Shown piece after piece: positions 11,518 to 22,206 of a DNA stretch of 64,000 bases. The position numbers and the translations under genes are program-made. Under the pieces are notes generated by a model. That model had not been told where the DNA came from and did no database searches. It was given only the letters and a program-made list of their open reading frames with translations. This DNA is from Angiostrongylus vasorum (taxonomy: Eukaryota; Nematoda; Chromadorea; Rhabditida; Metastrongylidae). The stretch covers positions 1-64,000 of the forward strand of contig JADANN010000287.1 in assembly GCA_018806985.1 (NCBI GenBank), read 5' to 3'. Each line of letters starts with the position of its first letter. Position 1 is the stretch's first letter.

Positions 11518-14164
11518 TCCTGCGACCGCGTGCTCGTCGTCGGTGCTGGAGGGATTGGATGCGGACTGCCGGAAAGCGTAGCTCTCACTGGTTACGGAGA
11601 CATCGATGTTGTGAGTTGCTCTTACTTTTTTTATTCTTGTGGTTTTTGCAGCTTCGCACTTTCTACCATAAAGGGCGTTCTTCTTTCTTCTTTACTGCGA
11701 CGTTTTGGCAGTCCTGAAGCTTAAATTGCCAAGTTTCTAATTCTTTCTGTAGTCATAGCTTGATATGGCCATGACTGACGTTATCAGCTCGAATATTCAG
11801 TTTCTTTTCCGTCGTGAGCATGCTGGAAGATCCGAAGCGGAATTCGCTGCGGAAGGAATTCGTCAAATTTGTCCATCTCTAAAGATCCCATTTGATCTCG
11901 ATAGCAAACTGAGGTATGTCATTGGTTTCTTCCCTTCTTTGTTTCTTATCACTCTATTCTGTAGTGATTTGTGAGGCGCCAGAGCAAAATAGCTTGTTGA
12001 TCACTTCAATGTATCAGAAAGGCACGGCGAAAAATCCATTCTTGGCATGCTTTATTCACTTTTTCCGAAAAATATAAATCAGCCGTCCTCAAACAGCACT
12101 GTGGACAGAACTGGACCTTCGAGTGTCGTAGGGAGGATTTCAATTTGTAGAGAATGGTGTTGAGGTGTCTTGATTTGAAATCATTAGACGCCTCTGATCG
12201 AATCTACTCAACTGTGATTTTCGCTCCAATTGTTTTCTCATTTCTCTATTTAACGGCGTTCCATGAAAATTGGGCTGAGATCCAGAAAGCATCCCTTGAA
12301 ACTCCTAGTTCTTGAGAAATATGTGCTATCGTCTAGTGAGATAAATAATGAGAAATCCATGAAGTTTATGAAATCGATAAGCTAATCAGGAAACTTTTTT
12401 TTTGTTTCTAGATGAGAGATATGATTTGATCGTAATGCCCAGTGTTCTCCACTTTTTATCACAGTGATCCATGTGACCATTCAATGCAGAATGGGATTCT
12501 CTACCAGTCTTCTGTTAGCTATTCACCTTCGATATCATGACGCCGTGAAGTTGGTGTGTTTTGTGTCGAACCGTCATTCGAAAGAAGATATTCTAGTGCA
12601 AAATTCAACTTGCCGTTCTTGCAGCTATTCTGTTTGGTGTTGAGAGCGTTGGACAACCGAGGTGATTCGACATCTAAATGCATTTTCATTTCTTTCTGTC
12701 AACATCGACTAGTAGTTTCGCTTTAGCAGCCCGAAACCGTGTGAACAGGATGTGCCTCGCTCCTAAAGTTCCGTTCATCGACAGTGACGCCGCTGGTTGT
12801 TCTGGACAAGTGAGTAATGTTGCTAAAAGTACCTCACTGTTTACCGTTTCTTCGCTTGTGGCCCTCTACCATGAGTGCCTGCACGAGCTCTGGGTGCTTG
12901 CATACGGGGCTCATCATCGATAAGATTGCATCGAGAGGAGGAGATTGCGGTAGCATTAAATAGTGAATATTGTTTCCTAAAGGCACAAGGTTCACCTCTA
13001 ATCTAATTGCAGATTTCATCTTTCAAGAATGATTTAGTCCTAAACGAACCTTTCCAACGGTTTACTGCCTCATCTTGGCTGGCAGCTGTTCCTAGGTGTG
13101 GGGCTGCTATGTACATCGGGGGATTCATTCCCCCAGCTAGATCTCCCAAGTTGAGAAGGAGAAGAAGTCCGGCGTTTCCATCAGGAAGCCCAGCCAAGAG
13201 TAGACCAATACCAGGATCTGCCACTGTTCTAGTATCGAACTAGTCGCATCGCATGGTGGCAAATCTCCCTCTGATCCAGAAGGGCGGCAACTGTCTGTGG
13301 TGGTGACGACCTGGGGCAGACTTTGGCCTGGATGACCTCGGGACTCCAAGGAAACACAATGGCTAAACCAGCAAAACTCCGAAAAAATAGATGTTGTGCT
13401 GGGGCCCGCACAACCAATGAGGACGGGCCATCCAAATATCCAAATAAGTAAGTAGTCGCTTGTATTCTCATATTTGATGTATGAATCTGGCAAGGTTTTC
13501 TATGTGACACATCGTTAGCCGTCATTCACAATGCCTGAAGGTGTTAGCCTTTTTTTGGTAGAACTCGTCTCGCTTATTAATCGATGTCTGTTTTAGGTCA
13601 ATTGCGCGTCATCTAAAAACCTTTCGTTTGCTGGACCTATGAGGCACAATTTAACGGGTTAGTCTTTTTTCTTGCTTCTATTGACAGTGATGGAAATGTA
13701 CCCCAGCATTCAGAGATCGGTATAAATTTCGAAATGCCATGTTTGAGTTCGGTTTTCATTTCGCCTATGAATGCTGGCGCAGTGCGGTGGCGAGAATTTG
13801 GCGTAGAACAACTCGCAATTTTCTGGTAGCTATTCTTAATAGTTCTGTGTGGTACAAAGTGCTAGTATCGTGTCGTGCATAAACGTCACTAACAAACTTG
13901 GATTGTGCGTGTAATCTCGTGCAAAAATCAAACATCGGACTACTTTTTTCTATTTTAGCCTTAGTTTGATTTCTTGGTTTTTTAGTTGACGTGTTTTATA
14001 AGCAGAGTTTATCCTTCATCAGTGGCTGGAAATATTGTTCGTGCTATTGTGACTACTGTTGCAGTAGTTACTGGTGTGGTTGTGATCGGAGCAGCAAAAA
14101 TCATCTCTTTCAATCTTGAATACGTCAGCGTTGCTTTTATAATTCGCGACGCGAATACAAAAAG
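11518..14164 (+). pseudogene. UBA2-like SUMO-activating enzyme subunit 2, decayed copy
   Basis: UBA2 pairs with AOS1 to adenylate SUMO and carry it as a thioester. Five exon remnants keep family order. The first, ending at 11,610, has the nucleotide-binding loop VLVVGAGGIGC and ALTGYGDIDV, with donor GTGAGT. The second (11,753-11,913) has QFLFRREHAGRSEAE and ICPSLKI. The third (ending 12,661) has FCLVLRALDNR; the fourth (12,727-12,809) has AARNRVNRMCLA and GCSGQ. A late exon (13,986-14,164) has SVAGNIVRAIVTT and AAKIISFNLE. Introns 3/4 split the Ala codon exactly as an intact gene would. Signs of decay: a TAG in frame at 11,756, a frameshift and lost residues in the IDLDTIDVSNLNR region, GCELLKNL changed to GCGLPESV, and no trace of the catalytic-cysteine exons, whose place is taken by an intron with a family A insertion. 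A diverged functional paralog is less likely. Confidence 0.8.
13053..13455 (+). repeat. Family A repeat inserted in the UBA2-like locus
   Basis: Near complete copy ending in the tail CAAATAAGTAAGTAG. It lies between the fourth and the late UBA2-like exons, where the catalytic-cysteine region of UBA2 would be expected, so it is part of the history of that locus. The family-wide frame reads SPKLRRRRSPAFPSGSPAK here. Confidence 0.85.
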
Positions 14165-14496
14165 GTGGGTTTGATGGTTTTCTAAGTTTTCTTCTATGGC
14201 CTGACCGTGATTACAGAATTGTTATAGCAGTTAGTAACGTTGATGAATATTTGTTATTTTCGTTATTACATGGCGCGTCACCACATGTAGCATAATGTGC
14301 GGTTCGCTGCACTTGTATCCGACTTTCTCTTTTCTGGCATCCACCAAGGTCCTCGGAACGTTTTTGCATATGGACTCGGCTGCTACTTGAAGATTCTTCC
14401 ATCGTTGTTGTGAATGTCATCGCATGCTAGTCGATTTGAATCTCCCTAAAATCGTGATATAGCCGTGCTAGTGCGTTTTCTCGTGGATTAGAGGGA

Positions 14497-14648
14497 GCGA
14501 TCTATTTGCAGACAAGTCTGGTGCAAATTCCCAGACCCTGCTGAGATGCTAGAATTGTTAGGCCTGACACGGGTTCGTACCGGTGCTTGGGAAGGTTGAG
14601 CTTCTCACATAATAGGTGGGATCATTACCACTGCGCTAGTTGCACCCC
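14497..14648 (-). repeat. SINE-1 related, tRNA-derived
   Basis: The reverse complement begins GGGGTGCAACTAGCGCAGTG (box A) and has GGTACGAACCC at a shifted box B, then the ACCAGACTTGTCTG block typical of SINE-1. The middle differs from other copies, so it may be a subfamily. Confidence 0.6.
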
Positions 14649-14649
14649 A

Positions 14650-16330
14650 AAAAAAAGTTGGTTATAATTGAAGCAAGTAAACGGCCAAATCTGCGGAAGT
14701 GCATTGCGTTTATACCTTATCGACTTACACGCTCTCTTTGCCGTGCTTTGCAGGCTGTTTTTTGCGTGAGGATTTTCCTACTTTCGCATATATCTGACCG
14801 TTTGAAGACCATCTTACCCACAGATAGGTGACGTACAAGAAAAAAATCTTTTGTTTGAACTCTAAAAGCAGCATATTTTACTTTATTGGATTTTTAAGCT
14901 AGCATGAGGTAGATGAATTCGCCTTATCATCGGTTCTCTATATGACATCTTCATCGTCGTAACGAGATGGATCTTTTTCATTGACCACATATTTTAATTT
15001 ATGGAAAATTTTATTAATTCTAGTGAAGGATCTTCTGACCTACATCTCTTTGTTATCAAGGCTAGTGTAAACTTGTTCCATCACAATGAAATGACAAGGT
15101 TTCTTTCTTACCACATGACAACTTTTTTTCCCTATTGTTATTCTCAGTTATTTGTGATTCTTTCTCAGGTTTTGGTAGATTATGTTCCATTCATGCCAAA
15201 CATGAAGTGTTTTGTTTCTTAGGTAAATGCTATTGTTTTGTTCGAGTGAATTTGGAGTGTGGGCTGTCAAATCTGTACAGAATGTGGTTCGTTTGACGTA
15301 GTTCCATGTTCTTGTTTCACCATACTAATTTCTTTGACCTACTGATTGCTTACTATCTGTGCACTATCTTTGCATAAGTAAGGCAAAGTGGCTTTTATCT
15401 TACAAGCTTCCCTCCATTTTCGCAAAAATAGTTTTGGCTGTATTTTTTGTATTTAAATGACTGCTTATATAATGGAGTTATTCTGCCAAGCGTTGCCCAT
15501 AGAATCTCTTTCCCAAATTTAGTATTGTAGATAAAACTTCTTCGGATAAGCACACTTTCCTCTGTGAATCTCGTAGTGCGCCTAATGGCATGTCTGTTCT
15601 ACTTCTACCACCATTTTCGAAAAATAGGATACTTCATCTCAGTAAAATGATCAATTATAGAAGAAGCTTTAAGGACATGTTTGTACTATGTAGAAGTTCT
15701 ATGCGTGCCTATAATGGGCACTTATCGATAGGTACTATACGTCTTCGAATGTAGCCTACTTGCCGTAGTATGCGTGAATTTTGAACTGCTTTACCGAAAT
15801 CCTTTGCACATTTTGTGGGTTCGGTGGCTTGGCGGGAGGTTGACAGTGTGCTATAGCCACAATGTTAGTGTCCCACTTATCTTTTCACTTATTACGATTT
15901 TGCACCTGTTATTCGTTCGTTCAGTTCTCCTCTCTTCATCATCTGCTGGTTAGCCAGCTTAAGAACTACTTTTTTGATTCTATTGCATATTCCATTCAAA
16001 TGTGTTTTCTTCTTGAGCAGTCTATCACACTGAGAAACACTTTGTCGTCAATTAATCCTGAACAGCTGTCGCTTTCAATCGGACAGATTGTTCATGAACC
16101 TCATTAGATGCATTGTGGACCAACAAAATTAGAACGGGACCAGGAGGTTTTAAAATATATTTTTCTCAACACTTTGAAACCAAAAGGACTGGATTCAGAA
16201 GCATAACATATTCCAGTAATCCCTACTTCTCTTCTCAGTTTTAGTGGTGGAACAATTCTCATTTTCTGTACGGTAACTGCTTCACTTGGACAAGAAAGAT
16301 GACGAATGTAAATACATAGGTAAGGCTTGG
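14650..16330. other. No gene recognised
   Basis: AT-rich; several short open frames (for example 15,001-15,222 and 15,862-16,107) lack splice context and family resemblance. No repeat shared with the rest of the window was seen. Confidence 0.45.
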
Positions 16331-16334
16331 TTAG

Positions 16335-16495
16335 AAAAATAGCTGAGAGACAGGCTAGCGAAGAACCCTCATGGTGTGCTGGTGAACGCGGTAGCCCCGG
16401 AAAAGGTAATACCGCGTTCGTTCCTCACTGCAGACACCTGCGGTCCGGAGTTTTGCAAATATCTCAGCACCATTGTGGCTGTATAACTAGAAGTA
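16335..16495 (+). repeat. Family D repeat with tRNA-like core
   Basis: Carries the central block CATGGTGTGCTGGTGAACGC, then CCGGAAAAGGTAATACCGCG and TTCGTTCCTCAC, followed by the arm TTTGCAAATATCTCAGCACC. It aligns with the copies at 33.66 and 33.99 kb. Confidence 0.7.
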
Positions 16496-16499
16496 TTTC

Positions 16500-19000
16500 T
16501 TAATTAACAGCCTCCATTTAACTTCAGCATGAATAGTCAGTACTTTTTTCTATTGATGAGCTTGTTCGAGGTGGATATGAGTTGTTTATTGTGGCAACGT
16601 TTCAGCTCACTCGAGCTCCCAGACCTGCAATGATTTGTTTCCTGTATTCACAGTGTTGTTTTCTACCTCGTGCAAGGCCATGAATAGAATAGAATAGCTG
16701 GTATTAATCATTGTTGGAACTCGTTTACACATTGTTTATGAAACCTCATTGAAAACGACTCCATCTATGTTGTTCATGAGTTCCATGCTTTGATGTGATA
16801 CGTCAAGTGTTTCCGAGCTCCTGAGATCGTTGTTTACCCTTTTGAGCTGGTCAACGCTTGAATTCTGTAGAGTCGAAGTATGGCTGCTACTGAGGAATTC
16901 AACTGAGCCTTCCATGAACTCTCGCTGGTTAATAATGATGGTGACGCCTCTGAAGACATTGGTGTAGAGAAGCATGTCCTGAGTTCAGCGGAGAATTTTC
17001 TGACTTTACTGTAAGCACTTCGCATTACTTCATTATCCAGTTTTTTGTCTTCTGTCTTTTTCCTTTGTCGTCATTTTTTGTTGTCCATCGTGGTCTTCAT
17101 TCATCGTAGTCTTCCGTTTTAACGATCGAAACTTCTAGAGTTGAGAGTCGCCTTCAATCAATGGCAGATGGTGGGAATGCGGAGGACAATGTGACATGTG
17201 CTTGCCAAAGGAACTAGTGAGTATTTAAATCTTCGCTTCCAATAGTTCTCACGGTTCCTTCTTCCTCGTAGTTTTTCCCCATTTGCTCTTTCTCCCACGT
17301 AGTCACATAATGTTTTCTAGGTGAAGGGAGGATCTACTGCTACCATTTGCACCAAATCTCGGTCGACAACTTCATGACACAACTGTTACAAAGTTATTCT
17401 TGTTTTCCGATTGTTCATTGTCCATTGATGGTAGCGTATGAGAAGGGGTTATGTGTTTATGTTGTAGTTTACGAAGTAAAAATTCTCATGCTCTTTTGAT
17501 TTTATTGAGCCTACACGTATTATTCTATCATGTTCCATTGGACAGGACAACGCATGCGGTACCTTATGCATTAAATCCTTCCAGTGATTTTCAGGAAGAA
17601 AAATCAAATAGTCAGAGCCCACTGAATATCTGTGAGGGATGGAAGATTCCGTTCAATAACAAATTATTTCGAAATGTCACTGAGGATAGAGCACTCCATA
17701 TGCTCAAAGTCAACTTCTTGCAACAGATGAACCTCATCTGTGGTTGTAATGAATGAAACAAATGAAGAAAGTTCCCCCAAATCCTTTGAGGCCGATTCAC
17801 TTTAGCGAACTAGTGAATATCTCAAGATTATTACCCGCTTAGTTGACAAATAAAGTGCACGACAGAACTATGCGTTGCTCACACCAACACATGCAACACC
17901 TGGTTTCTGATCGAAAAACATGAGCTTTCTTCCTGTGCTAGTGGTATGCTGCTTAATTCGATCTGGCCAGCCGAACCAAACCCTCGATCTGTGTGGAAGA
18001 GTAGCTTGGTAAATTGTGAAACTTTCCGATGATCATACAAGTGGATTTGAGCACTACTTTCAAGAACACTTGTCAAAAATTATGAAGGGAAAGGTTGAGA
18101 ATTCTTTCCAAACTTGCAACTCGATAAGTCACGTCAGTGACCAAATACTGTGTTGACGGGCTAGCGCTTCCTAGACCTCACTTGTAATTTTGCTGGGCGT
18201 CAGCTACGTATTTATTATTAAATAACATCCCTTATGTACGATGTATTTTTCGAAGTGCCATATTTTAGGGTTTATAGCCGCAAAGTGAGCTAGTCCGGCA
18301 GGGTGTTTCTAAGGTAAATCATAAGTTACAAAAGGTAGAATAAATTTCTAAGTGGAGAGAATGGCTTTCCTGGTCACACCCCCACTGTGTTGATCTGCTC
18401 TCGTCTAGCCATGGGATGATTTTACACAGGGCGGAACGAAAAACCCTGGAGCCCTCTAGACCGGGCATGGACATTAGAGTGTCCGTACGGGCCCCTATGG
18501 GTTAATCACTGTCGAGTTAGAGCATTGAACTCCAACCTTACAAATGAACAAAAAACGTGCTATATGCCGGGTTAGGGAGCTCATAATTTCAAAATTTGTC
18601 CGCCAATTTATTAGTGGTAAAGGTGGGAACGTGTAGTTACTTCTAGTCATTCGCATATCGGAATAACAGAAAAACATCTCCAGCATGTTTCCCTGTTATC
18701 GACCGTTCTCCGAGAAGGAGTGTAGAAACGAATACCGAAAATTAAATAGAGAATGGGTCAATACGGCTTTGAAGAAGGCGACGGAACTGCAACGTTACCC
18801 GCATGAAAGTTTTATGCCGACCTCTCATCAGTTTGAGTGATGTAAAAGAAATTATTGGTTATTGTTACTGAGATTTAATGGAAGTCCGTCATTAAAATTT
18901 GTGGATATCGTTGTATAAAACACATCCAGGCTCTCAAGAAGACGAGATCAACTGATACCGACATCGCGTCAGGTCAACAATGGCAGTTGGCTAGAAATAC
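16500..19000. other. No gene recognised
   Basis: Largest featureless stretch of the left half. Short open frames on both strands (16,736-17,025; 17,451-17,756) show no recognisable domain. No repeat family member was found. Confidence 0.45.
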
Positions 19001-19002
19001 AT

Positions 19003-19378
19003 GCTTGGATACTCTTCACTGGTTGCGCGGGCTCCAGAATAATTTCCATTTTTTTCGGAGTTTTTCTGGTTTAAACATTGTAGTTCCCTGGAGTCCCGAG
19101 GTTAGCCTGGCCAAAGCCCGCCACAGGTCGTCACCACCACAGACCGTTGCCGCCCTTGTGGATCAGAGGGAGATTTGCCACCGTGCGACTAGTTTGATAC
19201 CAGGGGCGTGGCAGATCCTGGTACTGGTCTACTCTTAGCTGGGGCTTCCTGATGTAAACGCCGGACTCCTTCCCAGCTGGGAAGGCTCTGGTGAGAGGAT
19301 GAATCCACCGCTTTACATCGCAGCCTGACACACAGGAACAGCTCCCAGCTATGACGATGCGGTGAACCATTAGGGAGG
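19003..19378 (-). repeat. Family A interspersed repeat
   Basis: Near complete copy in minus orientation, lacking the AAGT tail at its 3' end (left) where it starts abruptly at GCTTGGATACTCTTCACTGG. The rest of the body aligns throughout with the copies at 1.0 and 3.2 kb. Confidence 0.85.
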
Positions 19379-19735
19379 TTAGAATTACATTAATTATTAA
19401 AGCCGAGGTTTATAGAAAGCCGCTTTTTTTTATTCAACAAATAAAAGGTAATTCTCCTGATATAGAAAAAATGTTATGGACATCGGATCTGCTACAGTTC
19501 CTATTCAATTCGTCCCATCAGAGAGGAGCCATTGAGTTATATGGAAGGCTATGCAAAAATATCCAAAAACTGTCATATAATTTACGAATCTTGTGTCAGC
19601 TCAGTCATGTACAAAGCTATTTTCAGATCTATTAATCACACCTGATTCTAAAGAGTATAACAGATTACTTGGGTTTTTTTTGCGCACTAAAATCAATGCA
19701 CGTGGCACAACCTGTCTCTCCACAATGTACCGAAA
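19378..19735. other. No gene recognised; PLE end motif at 19,400
   Basis: Near 19,400 the sequence GCCGAGGTTTATAGAAAGCC resembles the start-of-unit motif found at PLE ends (compare 24.47 and 42.39 kb). Nothing else of a PLE is visible here. Confidence 0.4.
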
Positions 19736-19739
19736 TCAA

Positions 19740-21010
19740 CACAAATTTTTAAGATGGTGATGAAGGTCCATTGTATTAAATCCTTTTCGAAACCCTGCTT
19801 GCTCACATGTTTGTCTTTCGTCCAGTGTTCTGTCACTGTTGTTTAGAATGACTCGAGTGAAAAGTTTATAGGCGACAGACAGGAAGCAGACTGGGTGATA
19901 GTCGCCGATATCGAGGAGTTTGGTCGATATCACTTTTTGAACGGTCATGATGGTCTTCTACTGAGTAGAGACCTTGCATTCGGACAAGTAATGTGAGAAA
20001 TGACGAGCGACTATATTGACGAGGGCTTGCAGAAGATTCTTCAGGAGCTTAGGTCTTATTTTATCCTAACAAAGTGTTTCTTGATTCTGCACCGACGAAA
20101 TAGCATGACGGAATGGTCTTGGTCGTCATAAACTCAGAAAGCCTCCCACCTTCCTCGTTCCATTCTAATCCGTGGGTCCCAATGTGATGTTCTACATTCT
20201 TCTGTGTCCAATCTTAGCGTTAAAATCACCAATGGTAACCTTGAAGAATGTATGGTTTTCTCTGTAGAAGTTCTCGAAGTCCACATAGAACGCTTCGACT
20301 TCTTCTTCGTCATAGTTTGATGTCGGCGCATAAACGACGAAGATTGTCGAAGCCGGTATTGATCCACATCTTTTTAATCGTAAACGTCCGATTCGGGTTG
20401 TTAGTTGTTCGAATGAATCGATGTTCATGGACAAATTCGTGTTGACGAGAATGCCGAAGCCGCCGGCTCCTCTGCTATCGCATGTTCCGACCAACAGTTA
20501 TTCTCCGGTGTCATAGACGGGTTTGAATGGGTGGCATCGTCTCGTCTCGGCAGGCCGATGACGTAGTACCTTATCCTTCTTGCCTGGAAGAGCAAGCCTT
20601 CTACCGAGCAATCAGATCCAAATGTGGGTGCATTATAAGTAAAGATCGTAATCACTTTATTCCTTTGCGATTTACGCAGCAAAGAATGGCCCTGAGATTT
20701 TTAGCATTGGAGGCGACTCCTAACCGCCTCTCATATACTTCCCTTCTCACTTGATTGCAGGCTTCTCGCAGAATTGGCTTGAAGAATACAATCTACATAA
20801 ACGAGAACACACCCAAGCACGCTTGCATGAAAATGCCTCATAAATACAGAAAGTATGTGCCAAATCGTCGCAGCAGAAACGAGGAGTCCATCCCCTGGAT
20901 CCACCTGCGTTTCAATGAAGCAAAGGTCGCTTCTGGTTGGCGATTAACCCCCCCTATCCGCCACCTGGGGACGTGCCACCATGATTCGCAGCGAAGCAAC
21001 ATGAGATCCC
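19740..21010 (-). mobile_element. RTE-A LINE, internally deleted copy
   Basis: Read on the minus strand: a ~300 bp 5' untranslated segment (20,705-21,010) that matches the one at 56,512-56,815; the endonuclease start (20,425-20,682, frame with VITIFTYNAPTF); endonuclease frames with [20 protein letters not shown] and [16 protein letters not shown] (20,192-20,494); and then a jump to the RT segment with LFTRVILNNSDRTLDE and CEQAGFRKGFNTMD (19,736-19,948). About 1 kb between them, including the end of the endonuclease domain and the linker, is missing near 20,065-20,105. It stops before the RT catalytic core, so it is both internally deleted and 3'-truncated. Confidence 0.85.
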
Positions 21011-21900
21011 GACTATTCTCTAATGTTCCCTATTTCCTTATAAGGCTCGTATAGTGTGCATGAACTTAGCATCCTGTCGCCTACTCCATTGTATTTCGAA
21101 CTGCGAGGCTCAAACCCAGCGTACTTGCCCTATATTAATACCTAACCGTAGCCACCAACCAAGGTAGCATCGGGTGACAGCTGAACGATGCGACATTCTC
21201 CAGTCCATTCAAGCGTGAGTAACACCACGATATTCGCTTGGATACTGGTTGCATCGTTTATATCACCTTACTTCCTTATGTCTTAAAGGGAATTCCGGTT
21301 GTTGCGCTAACTATTCCCATAATACGTACCTGTACCCCATATTTGATACCTCATAAATCTATTATACAAGCCACTACGTTATCGTGAGTGCATTTTGATC
21401 CGCTGTTCTCGCACCGTCTTCACTGGCTTCAGCACCTTGCTCCTTGATCTCACGAGTAGTCTTTAACTGTCAAGCTCTTCGCTTACACAAGCTGTACTTT
21501 TATGATGGCTTTCCATGTCCTAACAGTGCCTCATTAATCTATTGTATAGATCTCTCCGCTTTTGTAAATGTCCCTCCGTAATTGTGTTGCACGTGCCTAT
21601 TAACTGTGCTACTGTATACATTTTGCATACACTTGTTGTCCTTCTAGCGTTTGCCATCTTTGTGTTATTATTATTTATAAGGGTTTAACAACTCATGTTT
21701 GAGAATGTGAGCAGCGGCACCTACAAAGAGTCCCACGTGGCAGGCCCAAGGAAGAGAAAGAACTACCACACAAACATTCTCTTAGGATAAAGCATAGAAG
21801 GTTACCAAAACGTATATTGTCGAGTTTTTAGGTCATTCCTAGTTTAACATCAACCATGTGACTGCTCTTGCGCACCACAAAGTAGATAAGACGCTCCAGA
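21010..21900. other. No gene recognised
   Basis: No exon or repeat recognised. It separates the RTE-A copy from the 3' end of the tandem micro-exon gene. Confidence 0.45.
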
Positions 21901-21909
21901 AGATTTCAC

Positions 21910-21915
21910 TTTATT
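21910..21915 (-). promoter_or_regulatory. Poly(A) signal AATAAA for the micro-exon gene
   Basis: TTTATT on the plus strand gives AATAAA on the minus strand, 85 bases after the stop codon of the last exon at 22,000-22,206. The distance suits a nematode 3' UTR. Confidence 0.55.
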
Positions 21916-21999
21916 TACGAAACCAAGGCTCAAGGAAAACCAACATTCAAAAATGACAATAGTGAAGATCAAGCACTCCGTACGGACAAACAGCATTTC

Positions 22000-22206
22000 T
22001 CAGTTTTTTCTTGCTTGGCATTCTATGGTACCTATCTCTTTGTCTTCATAATGGTCGTAATGGTCGTTGCCGTCAATCCCATCTTCACTTTGTCCACTCG
22101 TGGATGGACCAACCTCATCGCTCAAAGATGGAGCATCATCACCCACTCCTTGTTCACCAGGAACATTTTTTAGTGGGCCAAAGAAAGTCGGGTCTAAAAA
22201 ATTCAC
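22000..22206 (-). CDS. Last exon of the micro-exon gene, acidic tail
   Basis: 68 codons plus stop, read from an AG acceptor at 22,207-22,208 (an alternative AG lies four bases upstream but would put TAG in frame). It starts with VNFLDPTFFGPLKNV and becomes rich in Ser, Gly and Asp, ending GTIECQARKN. Starting in phase 0, it joins in frame to the 63-nt exon at 22,610-22,672. An AATAAA signal follows. Confidence 0.55.
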   Translation of the reverse strand: MNFLDPTFFGPLKNVPGEQGVGDDAPSLSDEVGPSTSGQSEDGIDGNDHYDHYEDKEIGTIECQARKN

